Source: Gemmatimonadota bacterium (GTDB taxonomy: Bacteria > Gemmatimonadota > Gemmatimonadetes > Gemmatimonadales > Gemmatimonadaceae). From it: a stretch of DNA of 64,000 bases. Positions 1 through 8,325 of the stretch are shown here, in pieces. The notes below the pieces were generated by a model that searched no databases, had not been told where the DNA came from, and saw only the letters and a program-made list of their open reading frames with translations. Location of the stretch: positions 1-64,000 of the forward strand of contig PLCA01000003.1 in NCBI GenBank assembly GCA_003134685.1. Reading direction: 5' to 3'. The translations under genes were made by a program, and so were the position numbers. How positions within the stretch are numbered: the stretch's first letter is position 1; each line of letters begins with the position of its first letter.

Positions 1-58
1 GCATGGTGTCCCAGTCGGACTTGGAGCCCATTATCAGTCCAACGAGCGCTTCGGCCAC
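1..58 (-). CDS. purE: PurE, N5-CAIR mutase (5' fragment)
   Basis: The first 19 codons of a gene that runs off the left edge. It starts GTG at 58 and reads VAEALVGLIMGSKSDWDTM. The IMGSKSDW stretch is the N-terminal phosphate-binding signature of PurE, the class I N5-carboxyaminoimidazole ribonucleotide mutase of purine synthesis. A GAGAGGA ribosome binding site lies at 65-71. It follows rnhB by 38 nt on the same strand, so it is probably the last gene read from the ffh/rpsP cluster here. The identification rests on this short signature only, but the signature is very characteristic. Confidence 0.8.
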   Translation of the reverse strand, partial: MAEALVGLIMGSKSDWDTM

Positions 59-96
59 GGCGATTCCTCTCGGTGTTGTGATCCGGCTCGCGCCGC

Positions 97-951
97 TTAC
101 AGCTCTCGGTCCAGTTGCTGGTCCACGTCGTCGAGACCGAGTTCAGCGCCGGCTACAATTTCGTAATCGAAATCGTCCTCGTCCGGCATGCCGACATCGT
201 CCAACGCTCGGGGCTCGTGATCCTGCAACACGGTCTGATGCTCGAGCTCGAGCAGCAGATCGCTGATCCGGCAGAAGCTCCTGCGGTGGTGCGGCGTGAT
301 TCCGTGCGACGTGAGTCCGGCCACGTGCTCCCGCGTCGTGTAGCCAGCGTTGTGGTCCCAAATATACTGCGGATACCGCACGGCGAGCCGCGTCATCAGG
401 AGATCACGAGTGACCTTGGCGAGGATGGACGCGCACGCGATGCTGAAGCACCGCGCATCGCCGTGCACGACCGCCGTGTGCGGAATGGGAAGCGTGCGCA
501 TGGCGCGCCCATCGATCACTACGTAATCCGGCCTGACCTTCAGGCGCTCGAGCGCGCGCCGCATGGCAAGCACGCTTGCCTGATAGATGTTGATGCGATC
601 GATCTCGCGCACCGAGGCAGCGCCGAGCGAGAATGCGATCGCGCGCTCGCGGATCTTGACGGCGAGCCGGACGCGCTGGTCGTGCGTCAACCGCTTGGAG
701 TCGTCAACTCCGGCGATCGCGCGCGTGTCGGCGGGCATTATCACGGCGCAGGCGACGACGGGTCCCGCGATCGGGCCTCTGCCTACTTCGTCGACACCGG
801 CGAGGAGCGAGCCCTTTGCGATGCGCAGGTCTCGCTCGATGGTGGTCCAGCGCTTACGCCGCGGCGTGTGCCTGCGGCGGGCTTGTCCTTCATTGGGATT
901 TGGAGCTCCGGGGATCGACTGGGGAGGGCCCGATTCGACCTCGTCCTGCAT
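97..951 (-). CDS. rnhB: Ribonuclease HII
   Basis: RNase HII cleaves the RNA strand of RNA-DNA hybrids and nicks at single ribonucleotides in DNA. The signature GVDEVGRGPIAGP lies at about residues 52-64 and contains the first two catalytic acids. VIDGRAM and ASILAKVTRD follow with the other acidic residues. At 284 aa it is longer than the usual 200-220 aa. There is a basic, low-complexity N-terminus of about 45 residues and an acidic C-terminal tail of about 55 residues after HRRSFC, rich in Asp and Glu. It sits 31 nt after rplS, the usual place for rnhB behind the trmD-rplS genes. The ATG at 951 is the longest option, and a later start that drops the N-terminal extension is possible. Confidence 0.95.
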   Translation of the reverse strand: MQDEVESGPPQSIPGAPNPNEGQARRRHTPRRKRWTTIERDLRIAKGSLLAGVDEVGRGPIAGPVVACAVIMPADTRAIAGVDDSKRLTHDQRVRLAVKIRERAIAFSLGAASVREIDRINIYQASVLAMRRALERLKVRPDYVVIDGRAMRTLPIPHTAVVHGDARCFSIACASILAKVTRDLLMTRLAVRYPQYIWDHNAGYTTREHVAGLTSHGITPHHRRSFCRISDLLLELEHQTVLQDHEPRALDDVGMPDEDDFDYEIVAGAELGLDDVDQQLDREL

Positions 952-982
952 GCTGTTCTACGCTCGGTGAGCGAGGAGAGCG

Positions 983-1378
983 CTAGGCGTCGACCCCAGC
1001 CTCTGCCACGGTCTCCGAGCCCGGCACCGTCACCTTGGCCTTCCGCTCCCTGATGCGGGTAGCCTTGCCGGTCAGGTGGCGCAGGTAGTACAGCTTGGCG
1101 CGACGGACGCGTCCGCGGCGGACGACGATGATCTCCGCGATCATCGGGCTGTGAACCGGGAAAATGCGCTCGACGCCGATTCCGTTGGAGATCTTGCGAA
1201 CCGTGAAGGTCGCGCTGACTCCGCCGCCGCGCTTGGCGATGCAGACACCCTCGAAAGCCTGGATTCTTTCCTTGTCACCCTCGCGCACGCGCACGTTGAC
1301 GCGGAGCGTGTCACCCGCCCTGAACGGGGGGATGTTGTCGCGGAGCCACTCTTTTTGGGTTTCGATGAAGGGATGCAT
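983..1378 (-). CDS. rplS: 50S ribosomal protein L19
   Basis: Structural protein of the large ribosomal subunit at the 30S-50S interface. The chain is 131 aa when started at the ATG at 1378 ([12 protein letters not shown]), close to the family's usual 115-125 aa. The reading frame is open a further 38 codons upstream to 1492, but those residues do not resemble L19 and cross intergenic DNA. Conserved blocks seen are [53 protein letters not shown] and RRAKLYYLR. It lies between trmD and rnhB on the same strand, the standard bacterial order. The short C-terminal tail after RERKAK is not part of the conserved core. Confidence 0.97.
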   Translation of the reverse strand: MHPFIETQKEWLRDNIPPFRAGDTLRVNVRVREGDKERIQAFEGVCIAKRGGGVSATFTVRKISNGIGVERIFPVHSPMIAEIIVVRRGRVRRAKLYYLRHLTGKATRIRERKAKVTVPGSETVAEAGVDA

Positions 1379-1488
1379 ATTGACGCTCGGGGCTGGAGTT
1401 AACAGCCTGGTAAAGACGTGTTTATGTGATTCTCGGGTAGCCACGAAAAGTAAACCCGTAGCGGGGGCAATGCCAGTCAAGCTTAACT

Positions 1489-1514
1489 GCAACTGAACGG
1501 GCGGGAGGCGCCAG
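1489..1514. repeat. Solo terminal repeat of the palindromic element (copy C)
   Basis: A 26-bp match, identical base for base to the reverse complement of the right end of the full element at 56728-56753. 24 of its bases also match the right end of the copy at 3280-3480. It sits in the trmD-rplS gap, ending 6 nt before the trmD stop codon. Only one terminal arm is present, so it is a remnant or a half unit. Confidence 0.75.
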
Positions 1515-1520
1515 GCGCGT

Positions 1521-2198
1521 CTATGATCTCTCTCGCGGCTCCGAACGACGGCTCCGAGTCAGCCTCGCGCCCTCCTCTTCGCGCCATTTGGCAATTCGCG
1601 CGTGATCGCCCGAGAGAAGCACTTCCGGCACAGTGAGTCCGCGAAATTCCGGCGGCCGAGTATAGCTTGGCGCGCTAATTCCGCGACCAAAGAAGGAATC
1701 GCTGCGAGCGCTGTCGAGATCCGACATTGCCCCTGGAAGAAGGCGCACCGTCGCATCGATGATCGCGAGCGCAGCCGCCTCGCCCCCACTCAGGACGAAA
1801 TCGCCGAGCGAAATTTCCTCGGTCGCGAGATGGTCCGCGACGCGTTGGTCGATGTCCTTGTAGTGCCCGCACAGCAGCGTGAGCTCCTCGCCGGTTGTGA
1901 ACCGCTCGGCGTCTGCGTGGGAGAAAACGCGGCCGCGCGGGGACAACAACACGATCGGCGGCTTGGTGTTCAGCGATTCCACTGCCTCGAAGAACGGCTG
2001 TGGCTTCATCACCATCCCGGCGCCGCCGCCGTAGGGAGCGTCGTCCACTGTTCGGTGCTTGTCGTGCGTGAAATCGCGCAAGTCCACGATGTTGTACCGC
2101 ACGCTGCCCGCCGCCGCCGCCCGCGACGGGATGCTCAGGCCGAGCGGTCCGCTGAAGAACTCGGGAAAGATCGTGACGACGTTGATCCTCAGCGGCAC
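1521..2198 (-). CDS. trmD: tRNA (guanine37-N1)-methyltransferase TrmD
   Basis: TrmD methylates G37 next to the anticodon of tRNAs reading CNN codons, using S-adenosylmethionine in its trefoil-knot fold. At 225 aa it is slightly shorter than the 240-255 aa typical of the family. Visible motifs are [11 protein letters not shown] at the N-terminus, [31 protein letters not shown] and [19 protein letters not shown], which together make the SAM and tRNA site. The start is GTG at 2198, three nucleotides after the rimM stop, so the two are probably translationally coupled. The C-terminus is Arg-rich. It belongs to the rpsP-rimM-trmD-rplS operon. Confidence 0.97.
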   Translation of the reverse strand: MPLRINVVTIFPEFFSGPLGLSIPSRAAAAGSVRYNIVDLRDFTHDKHRTVDDAPYGGGAGMVMKPQPFFEAVESLNTKPPIVLLSPRGRVFSHADAERFTTGEELTLLCGHYKDIDQRVADHLATEEISLGDFVLSGGEAAALAIIDATVRLLPGAMSDLDSARSDSFFGRGISAPSYTRPPEFRGLTVPEVLLSGDHARIAKWREEEGARLTRSRRSEPRERS

Positions 2199-2201
2199 GC
2201 G

Positions 2202-2774
2202 CTATTCCCCGCCCAGAGACGCGTCGATCAAGCCAAGCGTATCGTTGATCACGATCGTGCGCGCCTCGATGTCCGTCCGGACGACGAGCTCGGGACGGTA
2301 CGGGATCAGGACGCTACCGCGAGGCGTCTCGATGTCGAGCATGAGTCCCTGGGGCAGCTCATAGAACGTTGTCACCGTGCCGAGCTCCTCGCCGCTCGTG
2401 CTTACGGCCTTCATGCCGACCAGATCGTGGAGATAGACCTGGTCTTCCTGGAGAGGCGGCAGCTCACTGAACGGCGCGAGCAGGTAGCGTCCACGCCACA
2501 GCTCGGCGTTGTCACGGTCCCGGAGCTCCTCGAACCGGACGATCAGGCCCTTCTTGAACGGCCGCGACTCCGAGACAGTGAGCGTCGGGGTCTGATCCTG
2601 TCCCCCGAGGTCGCGGACGACGGCCAGATCGCCGGTGGAGGTCCCCGCAAAAACACGACTGCCGGACGCAAAGACCACGTCCGGCTTATCGGTGAGAGGC
2701 TCGACGACCACCTCTCCGCGAATTCCCTGTGCTTTGCGGATCAGCCCGACGATCGCGTATTCGGGCTCAGGCAT
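2202..2774 (-). CDS. rimM: Ribosome maturation factor RimM
   Basis: RimM binds ribosomal protein S19 and the 30S head during 16S rRNA processing. The chain is 190 aa, in the normal range. The N-terminal RimM barrel begins YAIVGLIRKAQGIRGEVVVEPLTD, and the C-terminal PRC-barrel-like part follows, including VYLHDLVGMKAV and PRGSVLIPYRPELV. It is the second gene after rpsP (16-nt gap) and lies 3 nt from trmD, matching the conserved order rpsP-rimM-trmD-rplS. Confidence 0.95.
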   Translation of the reverse strand: MPEPEYAIVGLIRKAQGIRGEVVVEPLTDKPDVVFASGSRVFAGTSTGDLAVVRDLGGQDQTPTLTVSESRPFKKGLIVRFEELRDRDNAELWRGRYLLAPFSELPPLQEDQVYLHDLVGMKAVSTSGEELGTVTTFYELPQGLMLDIETPRGSVLIPYRPELVVRTDIEARTIVINDTLGLIDASLGGE

Positions 2775-2790
2775 GCGAGACCGTGGCGCT

Positions 2791-3123
2791 CTAGGCGCCG
2801 GCGGCTGGTTCGTCCGACATCTCGGTGACCGGGACCGCGACGACCTTTCGCTCGATGCCGATTCTCTGCTCGTGACGCCGCTTGAGAACGCCGGCGCGCC
2901 GAAGGAGCGACCGTACAGTGTCGGTCGGCTGGGCGCCGAGGTTGAGCCAGTGGTTGGCCCTGGCTTCGTCGACCTGCAGCGAACCCTCGTTGTTCTGACG
3001 GGGAGCGTACTGGCCGATGATCTCTATGAACTTGCCGTCGCGCGGACTCTGCGAGTCGGCAATGAGAATGCGGTAGAACGGTGCATTTTTCCGCCCGACG
3101 CGGCGGAGACGAATCTTTACCAT
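2791..3123 (-). CDS. rpsP: 30S ribosomal protein S16
   Basis: Small-subunit ribosomal protein that stabilises the 5' domain of 16S rRNA. The 110-aa chain starts MVKIRLRRVGRKNAPFYRI, the diagnostic S16 N-terminus, and continues DSRSPRDG-like (DSQSPRDGKFIE) and IGQYAPRQ. The C-terminal 25 residues (VTEMSDEPAAGA end) are a variable tail. It heads the rpsP-rimM-trmD-rplS-rnhB-purE series. A 358-bp gap holding a palindromic repeat separates it from ffh, so it probably has its own promoter or depends on read-through past that repeat. Confidence 0.97.
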   Translation of the reverse strand: MVKIRLRRVGRKNAPFYRILIADSQSPRDGKFIEIIGQYAPRQNNEGSLQVDEARANHWLNLGAQPTDTVRSLLRRAGVLKRRHEQRIGIERKVVAVPVTEMSDEPAAGA

Positions 3124-3279
3124 TTCTGTACTGCTCCCTTGAGGGTGTTAATGAGACGCCTTTTGCGCCTCTGGTCCGGGCTCCTCGCGACGCCGGAAGA
3201 TCCGGTGCGCACCCGGTGGAACTGAGTCGTGGAATCTAACTGGTCCAGGCTTGCCGGCACATAGGGTAATCGGAACTGC

Positions 3280-3480
3280 AAACTGCAACTGAACTGGCAG
3301 GAGGCCCGAGTAGCGTAGGTGCCAGTTATTCAGTTCACGACGCCGGGACTTGCCTCTGTGGCGTAAAGGGCACTAGCACTTGCTTGTGTCACGACTCTAC
3401 CGAGATAAGTCCCAGCGTAGTGAACTAACACACTGGCATCTATGCCCTCTGGCGCCTCCCGCCCGTTCAGTTTTCAGTTT
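3280..3480. repeat. Dispersed 201-bp imperfect palindrome (copy A)
   Basis: The 358-bp gap between rpsP and ffh is largely filled by this element. Its two arms of about 75-80 nt are imperfect inverted copies. Each end carries AACTGAACNGGCGGGAGGC (3288-3305 and, inverted, about 3457-3474), followed inward by GCCAGT..., AGTTCAC.ACGC.GGGACTT. The right end abuts the ffh stop codon at 3482. A second full copy lies at 56560-56753 and a solo end at 1489-1514. I see no open reading frame. It resembles a MITE or a long REP/BIME-type unit and could fold as one large hairpin after ffh transcription. Confidence 0.75.
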
Positions 3481-3481
3481 C

Positions 3482-4816
3482 TTATCGACCGAACATCCCC
3501 GGCATTGACGGCATCCCCATCCTCCCTCTCCCTGCCATCTTCTTCATCATCTTCTGCATCTCGCGGAACTGATCGAGCAGCCGGTTCACGTCGCTGATCG
3601 GCCTGCCCGCGCCCTTGGCGATGCGCGCGCGTCTCGATCCGTTGATCACGCCGGGATTCTTCCGCTCCTCAGGCGTCATCGAGAGCACGATCGCTTCGAC
3701 GTGCTTCATCCGCTTGGGATCCGCCTTCATCTGCTTGAGCGCCTTGGTGTTGACGCCCGGCAGCATTTTCAGGATTCCCTCCAGCGGGCCCATCTTCTCG
3801 ATCTGACGCATGCTGTTGAGGAAATCGTTGAGATCCATCCCCTCCTTGCGGACCTTCTTCTCGAGCCGCCTCGCCTCGGCCTCATCGAACGTTGCTTGCG
3901 CCTTCTCCACGAGCGTGACGATGTCGCCCTGTTGCAGGATGCGGCCCGCCATTCTCTCGGGATGAAACTCCTCGAGCGCATCGGGCTTCTCTCCAACGCC
4001 TATATACTTGATTGGCTTCTTCGTCACGCCGTAGATCGAGAGCGCTGCTCCACCCCTGGCATCGCCGTCCATCTTGGTCAGCACGACGCCGGTGATGTCG
4101 AGCACCCGGTCGAATCCCTGCGCGATTTTCACGGCGTCCTGTCCTGTCATCCCGTCGGCGACCAGAAGAATCTCAGAAGGACGAAGCGCTTCCTTGAGAC
4201 GCGCTAGCTCCTGCATCATCGCGTCGTCGATCTGGAGCCGGCCGGCGGTGTCGATGATCACTACACGGTCGCGCTCGCGTAAAGCTTCCGCGACTCCCGC
4301 GCGCGCGATCTTCACTACGTCCGTTGTGGTTCGGTCCGCGTAGACCGGAATCGACAGCTCGCGACCAAGCGTCTCCAACTGGTCGATGGCCGCGGGCCTG
4401 TAGACGTCGGCCGCAACCAGACGCGTGGAACGACCTTCCGCCTTGAGCTTTCGCGCCAGCTTGGCGGCGGTGGTGGTCTTACCGGATCCCTGCAGGCCCA
4501 CCATCATCACCACCGATGGAGGCACCGTACCGAGCTTCAGTCCCTCGCGGCGCTCGCCCAGCATGGCGGTGAGCTCTTCATGTACGATCTTGACTAGCTG
4601 CTGCCCGGGAGAGACCGTAGTCAGCGCGTTGACGCCCGTCGCCTTCTTTTCGACGTGCTCCAGGAATTCGCGCGTGAGCTGAAAGTTGACGTCAGCCTCC
4701 AGCAACACCCGGCGGACTTCGCGCAGGCCCTCCCTGATGTCGGCTTCGGTGAGAACACCGCGGCCACGCAGGCGGGCGAACGTGGCTTCGAGCTTTTCGC
4801 TCAGATCCTCGAACAT
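3482..4816 (-). CDS. ffh: Signal recognition particle protein Ffh (SRP54)
   Basis: GTPase of the signal recognition particle. With SRP RNA it binds signal sequences of nascent membrane and exported proteins and docks with FtsY. The chain is 444 aa, normal length. The N domain occupies about residues 1-90. The G domain has GLQGSGKTTTAAKLA at about 109-123, DVYRPAAIDQL, DTAGRLQ, and TKMDGDARGG. The methionine-rich M domain ends MKKMAGRGRMGMPSMPGMFGR. It is transcribed toward rpsP but separated from it by a palindromic repeat. The 68-bp gap to the divergent lon1 gene must hold its promoter. Confidence 0.98.
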   Translation of the reverse strand: MFEDLSEKLEATFARLRGRGVLTEADIREGLREVRRVLLEADVNFQLTREFLEHVEKKATGVNALTTVSPGQQLVKIVHEELTAMLGERREGLKLGTVPPSVVMMVGLQGSGKTTTAAKLARKLKAEGRSTRLVAADVYRPAAIDQLETLGRELSIPVYADRTTTDVVKIARAGVAEALRERDRVVIIDTAGRLQIDDAMMQELARLKEALRPSEILLVADGMTGQDAVKIAQGFDRVLDITGVVLTKMDGDARGGAALSIYGVTKKPIKYIGVGEKPDALEEFHPERMAGRILQQGDIVTLVEKAQATFDEAEARRLEKKVRKEGMDLNDFLNSMRQIEKMGPLEGILKMLPGVNTKALKQMKADPKRMKHVEAIVLSMTPEERKNPGVINGSRRARIAKGAGRPISDVNRLLDQFREMQKMMKKMAGRGRMGMPSMPGMFGR

Positions 4817-4884
4817 AGCCTTTAAACTTAGGCGCCGTTAACTTCCGAAACAACTGAAGCATCACGCCGTTCGCGAGGGACTGG

Positions 4885-7371
4885 ATGCCGCCTGCCCAGC
4901 GTAAAGACGACATACTGCACGCAGAAATACCATCGACGCTGCCTCTCATGGCGCTTCGATCGACAATCGTCTATCCGCTCGGCACGATCGCCGTGCAAAT
5001 GGGCGCGCCGGAGAACCTCGCGTTGCTCAAGGCCAACGAGCAGGCAGGCCTGATCGTGGGACTGGTGGTGGCGAGCGGTGACCACGACGATGTCCTCGAT
5101 CCGGAGCGCTTCGTCGGACGCGTCGGCGTCGCGGCCCGAGTGCACGAACGAATCAATCTCCCAGGCGAGACCGTTCAGATCACCCTCCAGGGTCTACGTC
5201 GCCTGGTAGTAGAGGGAGTTGTTCAGACCGACCCGTTCGCGATAGTCCGCGTCAAGCCGGCGAAAGAGATCGCGCCCGACGCCAACGAAGTGGACGACCT
5301 GATCTCCCGCATCGTCGCGGGAGCGGAGACGCTGGCCGAGCTGATCGAGCGGATTCCGGACGAAGTGCCCGCAATCCTCAAGATGAACATCTCCGATCCG
5401 GGGCGCTTCGCGGATCTAGCCGCGACAAATCTCAACTTCAAGGTCTCGGACAAGGACGAAATTCTTCAGCGGCTCAACATCGGCCAGCGGCTCAAGTTCT
5501 TGCTCGGTCGGGTCGAGCGCGAAGTCGGGCGCGCACGCGTGGCCGAGGATGTGAAGCGGCAAACCGAGATCAAGATCGAGCAGCACCAGCGCGAGTTTTA
5601 TCTGCGCCAGCAGCTGCGCGCGATCCAGTCGGAGCTTGGCGAGGGCGATCCGGGCGAGAAGGAAGCCATCGAGACGCTGAAAAAGCTCGAGGAAGCGAAT
5701 CTCCCCGAGAAAGCCGCGCAAGAAGGGCGGCGCGAGATCGAGCGAATGCGGAACCTGTCCCCCGCCTCGAGCGAATATCAGGTCATTCGCACCTATCTCG
5801 ACTGGATGCTGGCTCTGCCATGGAACGTCAAATCGTCGAAAGACGAAATCATCGAGCTGAAGAAAGTCGAAGAGCTGTTGGATAGCCGGCACTACGGTCT
5901 CAAGGAAGCGAAGGAGCGGATCACCGAGTACCTCGCCGTGCGGAAGCTGCGCGGCGGCGATCCGCATGGTCCGATTCTGTGCTTCGTCGGCCCGCCGGGC
6001 ACCGGCAAGACATCCCTTGGCGAAGCCATCGCGATGTCCATCACTCGCGCCTTCTACCGCATTTCGGTCGGCGGAGTGCGCGACGAGGCCGAGGTCCGCG
6101 GACATCGCCGCACTTATGTGGGCGCGATGCCGGGCCTGATTCTGCAGGCGCTGCGACGTGTGCAGGTGCGGGACGCGGTGTTGATGATCGACGAAATTGA
6201 TAAAATGACATCCGGGGGTCCGTCCGGAGATCCTACCGCGGCAATGCTCGAGGTTCTCGATCCGTCGCAAAACTCCAACTTCGTCGACCACTACCTCAAT
6301 CTGCCGTTCGACCTCTCGAGCATTCTCTTCATCTGCACCGCCAACAACCTCTTCGACATTCCCGCGCCCCTCCGCGACCGGATGGAAGTCATCCGCGTGC
6401 TCGGCTACACGGTGGAAGAAAAAGTCGAGATTGCATGGCGCTACATGCTGCCCCGCCTGCTCGAGGAGCATGGAATCACGGATAAGGACATTCAGTTCAC
6501 GGACGAAGTCCTCGGTTACATCTCGAGCCGCTATTCGCGGGAAGCGGGACTCCGCAACTTCGAGCGGAACATCGCCGCGCTGATGCGGAAACGCGCCCGC
6601 AAGAAGGCGGACGGCGAAGAGGGCGCATGGATCGTCGACAATCCGATGGTGACCGAGATCCTTGGGAATCCCACCTACACGCTCGAGGACGCGGAGCAGG
6701 AGCCAGAGATCGGAGCGGTCACCGGCATGGCGTGGACCGCCACCGGTGGCGATCTGATGGTCATCGAAGCCCTCCGCATGCCCGGCACAGGGCGCCTCAC
6801 GGTTACCGGACAGCTCGGCGATGTGATGCGTGAGTCCGTCGATGCCGCGTATTCCTATGTTCGCTCCCGCGCGCACACGCTCGGCGTCGAGGATGTCGAG
6901 TTCAAGGAGTGCGACCTCCACGTTCACTTTCCAGCCGGCGCGATTCCAAAGGATGGACCAAGCGCGGGCGCCGCCGTGACCCTCGCGATCGCGAGCGTGC
7001 TGAGCCGCCGCCCCGTCCGCCGCGACATTGCGCTCACCGGCGAGATGACGCTCCGCGGAAAGGTGTTGGAAATCGGCGGTGTGAAAGAGAAAGTCATGGC
7101 CGCGTACCGCGCGGGGCTGCGACAGGTACTTCTGCCGAAGGCGAATGAAAAAGACCTCCGCGGTATTCCCGACGAGGTCGTGAACAGCATGACCTTCACT
7201 TTTGTCTCGACGATGGACGACATCATTCACCTCGCGCTTCTGCCCAAGCCGCCGGGAACCTTTGCTGACGCCGCCGAGCCGCACGGCGATGTGCCGGCCA
7301 AGAATGCGGTCGGCGATTCGAGCACGGCGTCGATCAACCGGTCGGAGTCGGCGGCGGCAGTCACGAAGTAG
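4885..7371 (+). CDS. lon: ATP-dependent Lon protease (copy 1)
   Basis: Cytoplasmic AAA+ serine protease that degrades damaged and regulatory proteins. The 828-aa chain has the full LonA layout. The N-terminal substrate-binding domain starts LPLMALRSTIVYPLGT, then comes a coiled-coil middle, Walker A GPPGTGKTS at about residue 365 and Walker B VLMIDEIDK. The protease domain carries the catalytic Ser in KDGPSAGAA (about 692) and the Lys in GGVKEKVMAA (about 737). The last 40 residues are a low-complexity tail. It is divergent from ffh. A second lon (51992-54400) lies 45 kb away, so this genome keeps two LonA-type paralogues. The next gene starts GTG directly after the TAG stop. Confidence 0.96.
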   Translation: MPPAQRKDDILHAEIPSTLPLMALRSTIVYPLGTIAVQMGAPENLALLKANEQAGLIVGLVVASGDHDDVLDPERFVGRVGVAARVHERINLPGETVQITLQGLRRLVVEGVVQTDPFAIVRVKPAKEIAPDANEVDDLISRIVAGAETLAELIERIPDEVPAILKMNISDPGRFADLAATNLNFKVSDKDEILQRLNIGQRLKFLLGRVEREVGRARVAEDVKRQTEIKIEQHQREFYLRQQLRAIQSELGEGDPGEKEAIETLKKLEEANLPEKAAQEGRREIERMRNLSPASSEYQVIRTYLDWMLALPWNVKSSKDEIIELKKVEELLDSRHYGLKEAKERITEYLAVRKLRGGDPHGPILCFVGPPGTGKTSLGEAIAMSITRAFYRISVGGVRDEAEVRGHRRTYVGAMPGLILQALRRVQVRDAVLMIDEIDKMTSGGPSGDPTAAMLEVLDPSQNSNFVDHYLNLPFDLSSILFICTANNLFDIPAPLRDRMEVIRVLGYTVEEKVEIAWRYMLPRLLEEHGITDKDIQFTDEVLGYISSRYSREAGLRNFERNIAALMRKRARKKADGEEGAWIVDNPMVTEILGNPTYTLEDAEQEPEIGAVTGMAWTATGGDLMVIEALRMPGTGRLTVTGQLGDVMRESVDAAYSYVRSRAHTLGVEDVEFKECDLHVHFPAGAIPKDGPSAGAAVTLAIASVLSRRPVRRDIALTGEMTLRGKVLEIGGVKEKVMAAYRAGLRQVLLPKANEKDLRGIPDEVVNSMTFTFVSTMDDIIHLALLPKPPGTFADAAEPHGDVPAKNAVGDSSTASINRSESAAAVTK

Positions 7372-8325
7372 GTGAATCTCGAGAGTAGCTGGGTCCAGTT
7401 CGGCATCCACGTCTTCGTCGGAACTCTGGCGGGAGGGCTCTCCGACACGGTGGCGGTGTGGATGCTCTTCAATCCGAAGCAAAAGCGGTTCGGATTCATG
7501 GGAGCGATCCCGAAGAACCAGGCGCGGCTGGCGAAGAGTCTCGGTCGCACGGTCGGCGAGCGACTGCTCACGCCCGGAGACCTGCAGAAGGAGCTCGCCC
7601 GCCCCGAGTTGTTGGCGGCGTTCCAATCGCGGATCGAGGACGTCATCGCGACGATCCTGACCTCGCGTGAGCCGCTCATCGACAAGGTTCCGCCCGCGGT
7701 CGTAACGGCACTGGAGGGCGCGATGACGGCCTACCTGCCTGTCGCGATGACAAAGCTGGGCGCGTTCCTGGGGCAGCCGACGACAAGACTCAAGCTGCGC
7801 ACCGCTCTGCATTCAATGTTCAACCGCTTCGTCGACGACATGCGCTTTCACGAGCGCGTGTTCGCGAAGCTGATGATGACGGAAAAAAAATTCGACACCG
7901 TCCTCGACGCGATCGAGAACGATGGCGTCGAGCAGGTCGTCGGTCTACTCGAGGAGCCTGAAATCAGGGATGAAATCTCGAAGGCGATTCACGACGCGAT
8001 TCTCACCTATCTGCAGCAGCCGATCTCCGATATCCTCGGCGACGTCGAAGCGAAGAAAGATCCGGAGGCGCCGAGGAGACTCGCGGCGCAGGCTGCACCG
8101 GTCATCTGGGAATGGGTGCACGACCAGCTCCCGGAGCTGATCAAGAAGCTCGACGTGCAGGCGATGGTCGAGCGCAAAGTGATGGCGTTCAGCGTGGACC
8201 GCGTCGAGGAGATTTTGCGCGGCGTGATTCAGAACGAGCTGAATCTGATCATCACCACCGGTTACGTGCTTGGCGGCCTGATTGGAGTTTGCACTTTCGG
8301 CCTGCAGAAGCTGCTCGGCCTCTAG
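7372..8325 (+). CDS. DUF445 family membrane protein
   Basis: A 317-aa protein of the DUF445 family, whose members are membrane-anchored and of unproven function. What can be seen is an N-terminal hydrophobic segment (about 10-35, GTLAGGLSDTVAVWMLFNP) followed by the family-like GAIPKNQARLAKSLGRTVGE. A long helical region follows, then a second hydrophobic segment at the C-terminus (about 288-315, ELNLIITTGYVLGGLIGV). This gives a hairpin with both ends in the membrane. The start is GTG, directly abutting the lon1 stop (TAG-GTG), so translation is likely coupled to lon1. Its stop directly abuts the stop of the convergent gene at 8326, leaving no room for a terminator. Confidence 0.75.
   Translation: MNLESSWVQFGIHVFVGTLAGGLSDTVAVWMLFNPKQKRFGFMGAIPKNQARLAKSLGRTVGERLLTPGDLQKELARPELLAAFQSRIEDVIATILTSREPLIDKVPPAVVTALEGAMTAYLPVAMTKLGAFLGQPTTRLKLRTALHSMFNRFVDDMRFHERVFAKLMMTEKKFDTVLDAIENDGVEQVVGLLEEPEIRDEISKAIHDAILTYLQQPISDILGDVEAKKDPEAPRRLAAQAAPVIWEWVHDQLPELIKKLDVQAMVERKVMAFSVDRVEEILRGVIQNELNLIITTGYVLGGLIGVCTFGLQKLLGL

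Noticed and set aside
1379-1492. N-terminal extension of L19
   Set aside because: The 38 extra codons do not match the L19 family and run into the repeat remnant; ATG 1378 gives the normal protein.
1602-2828. 408-aa plus-strand frame over trmD and rimM
   Set aside because: Antisense to two certain genes of a conserved operon; composition is Arg/His-rich shadow sequence.
5416-7812. 798-aa minus-strand open frame over lon1
   Set aside because: It is antisense to a complete, motif-rich Lon protein and has no recognisable domains. Long shadow frames are expected at this GC content.
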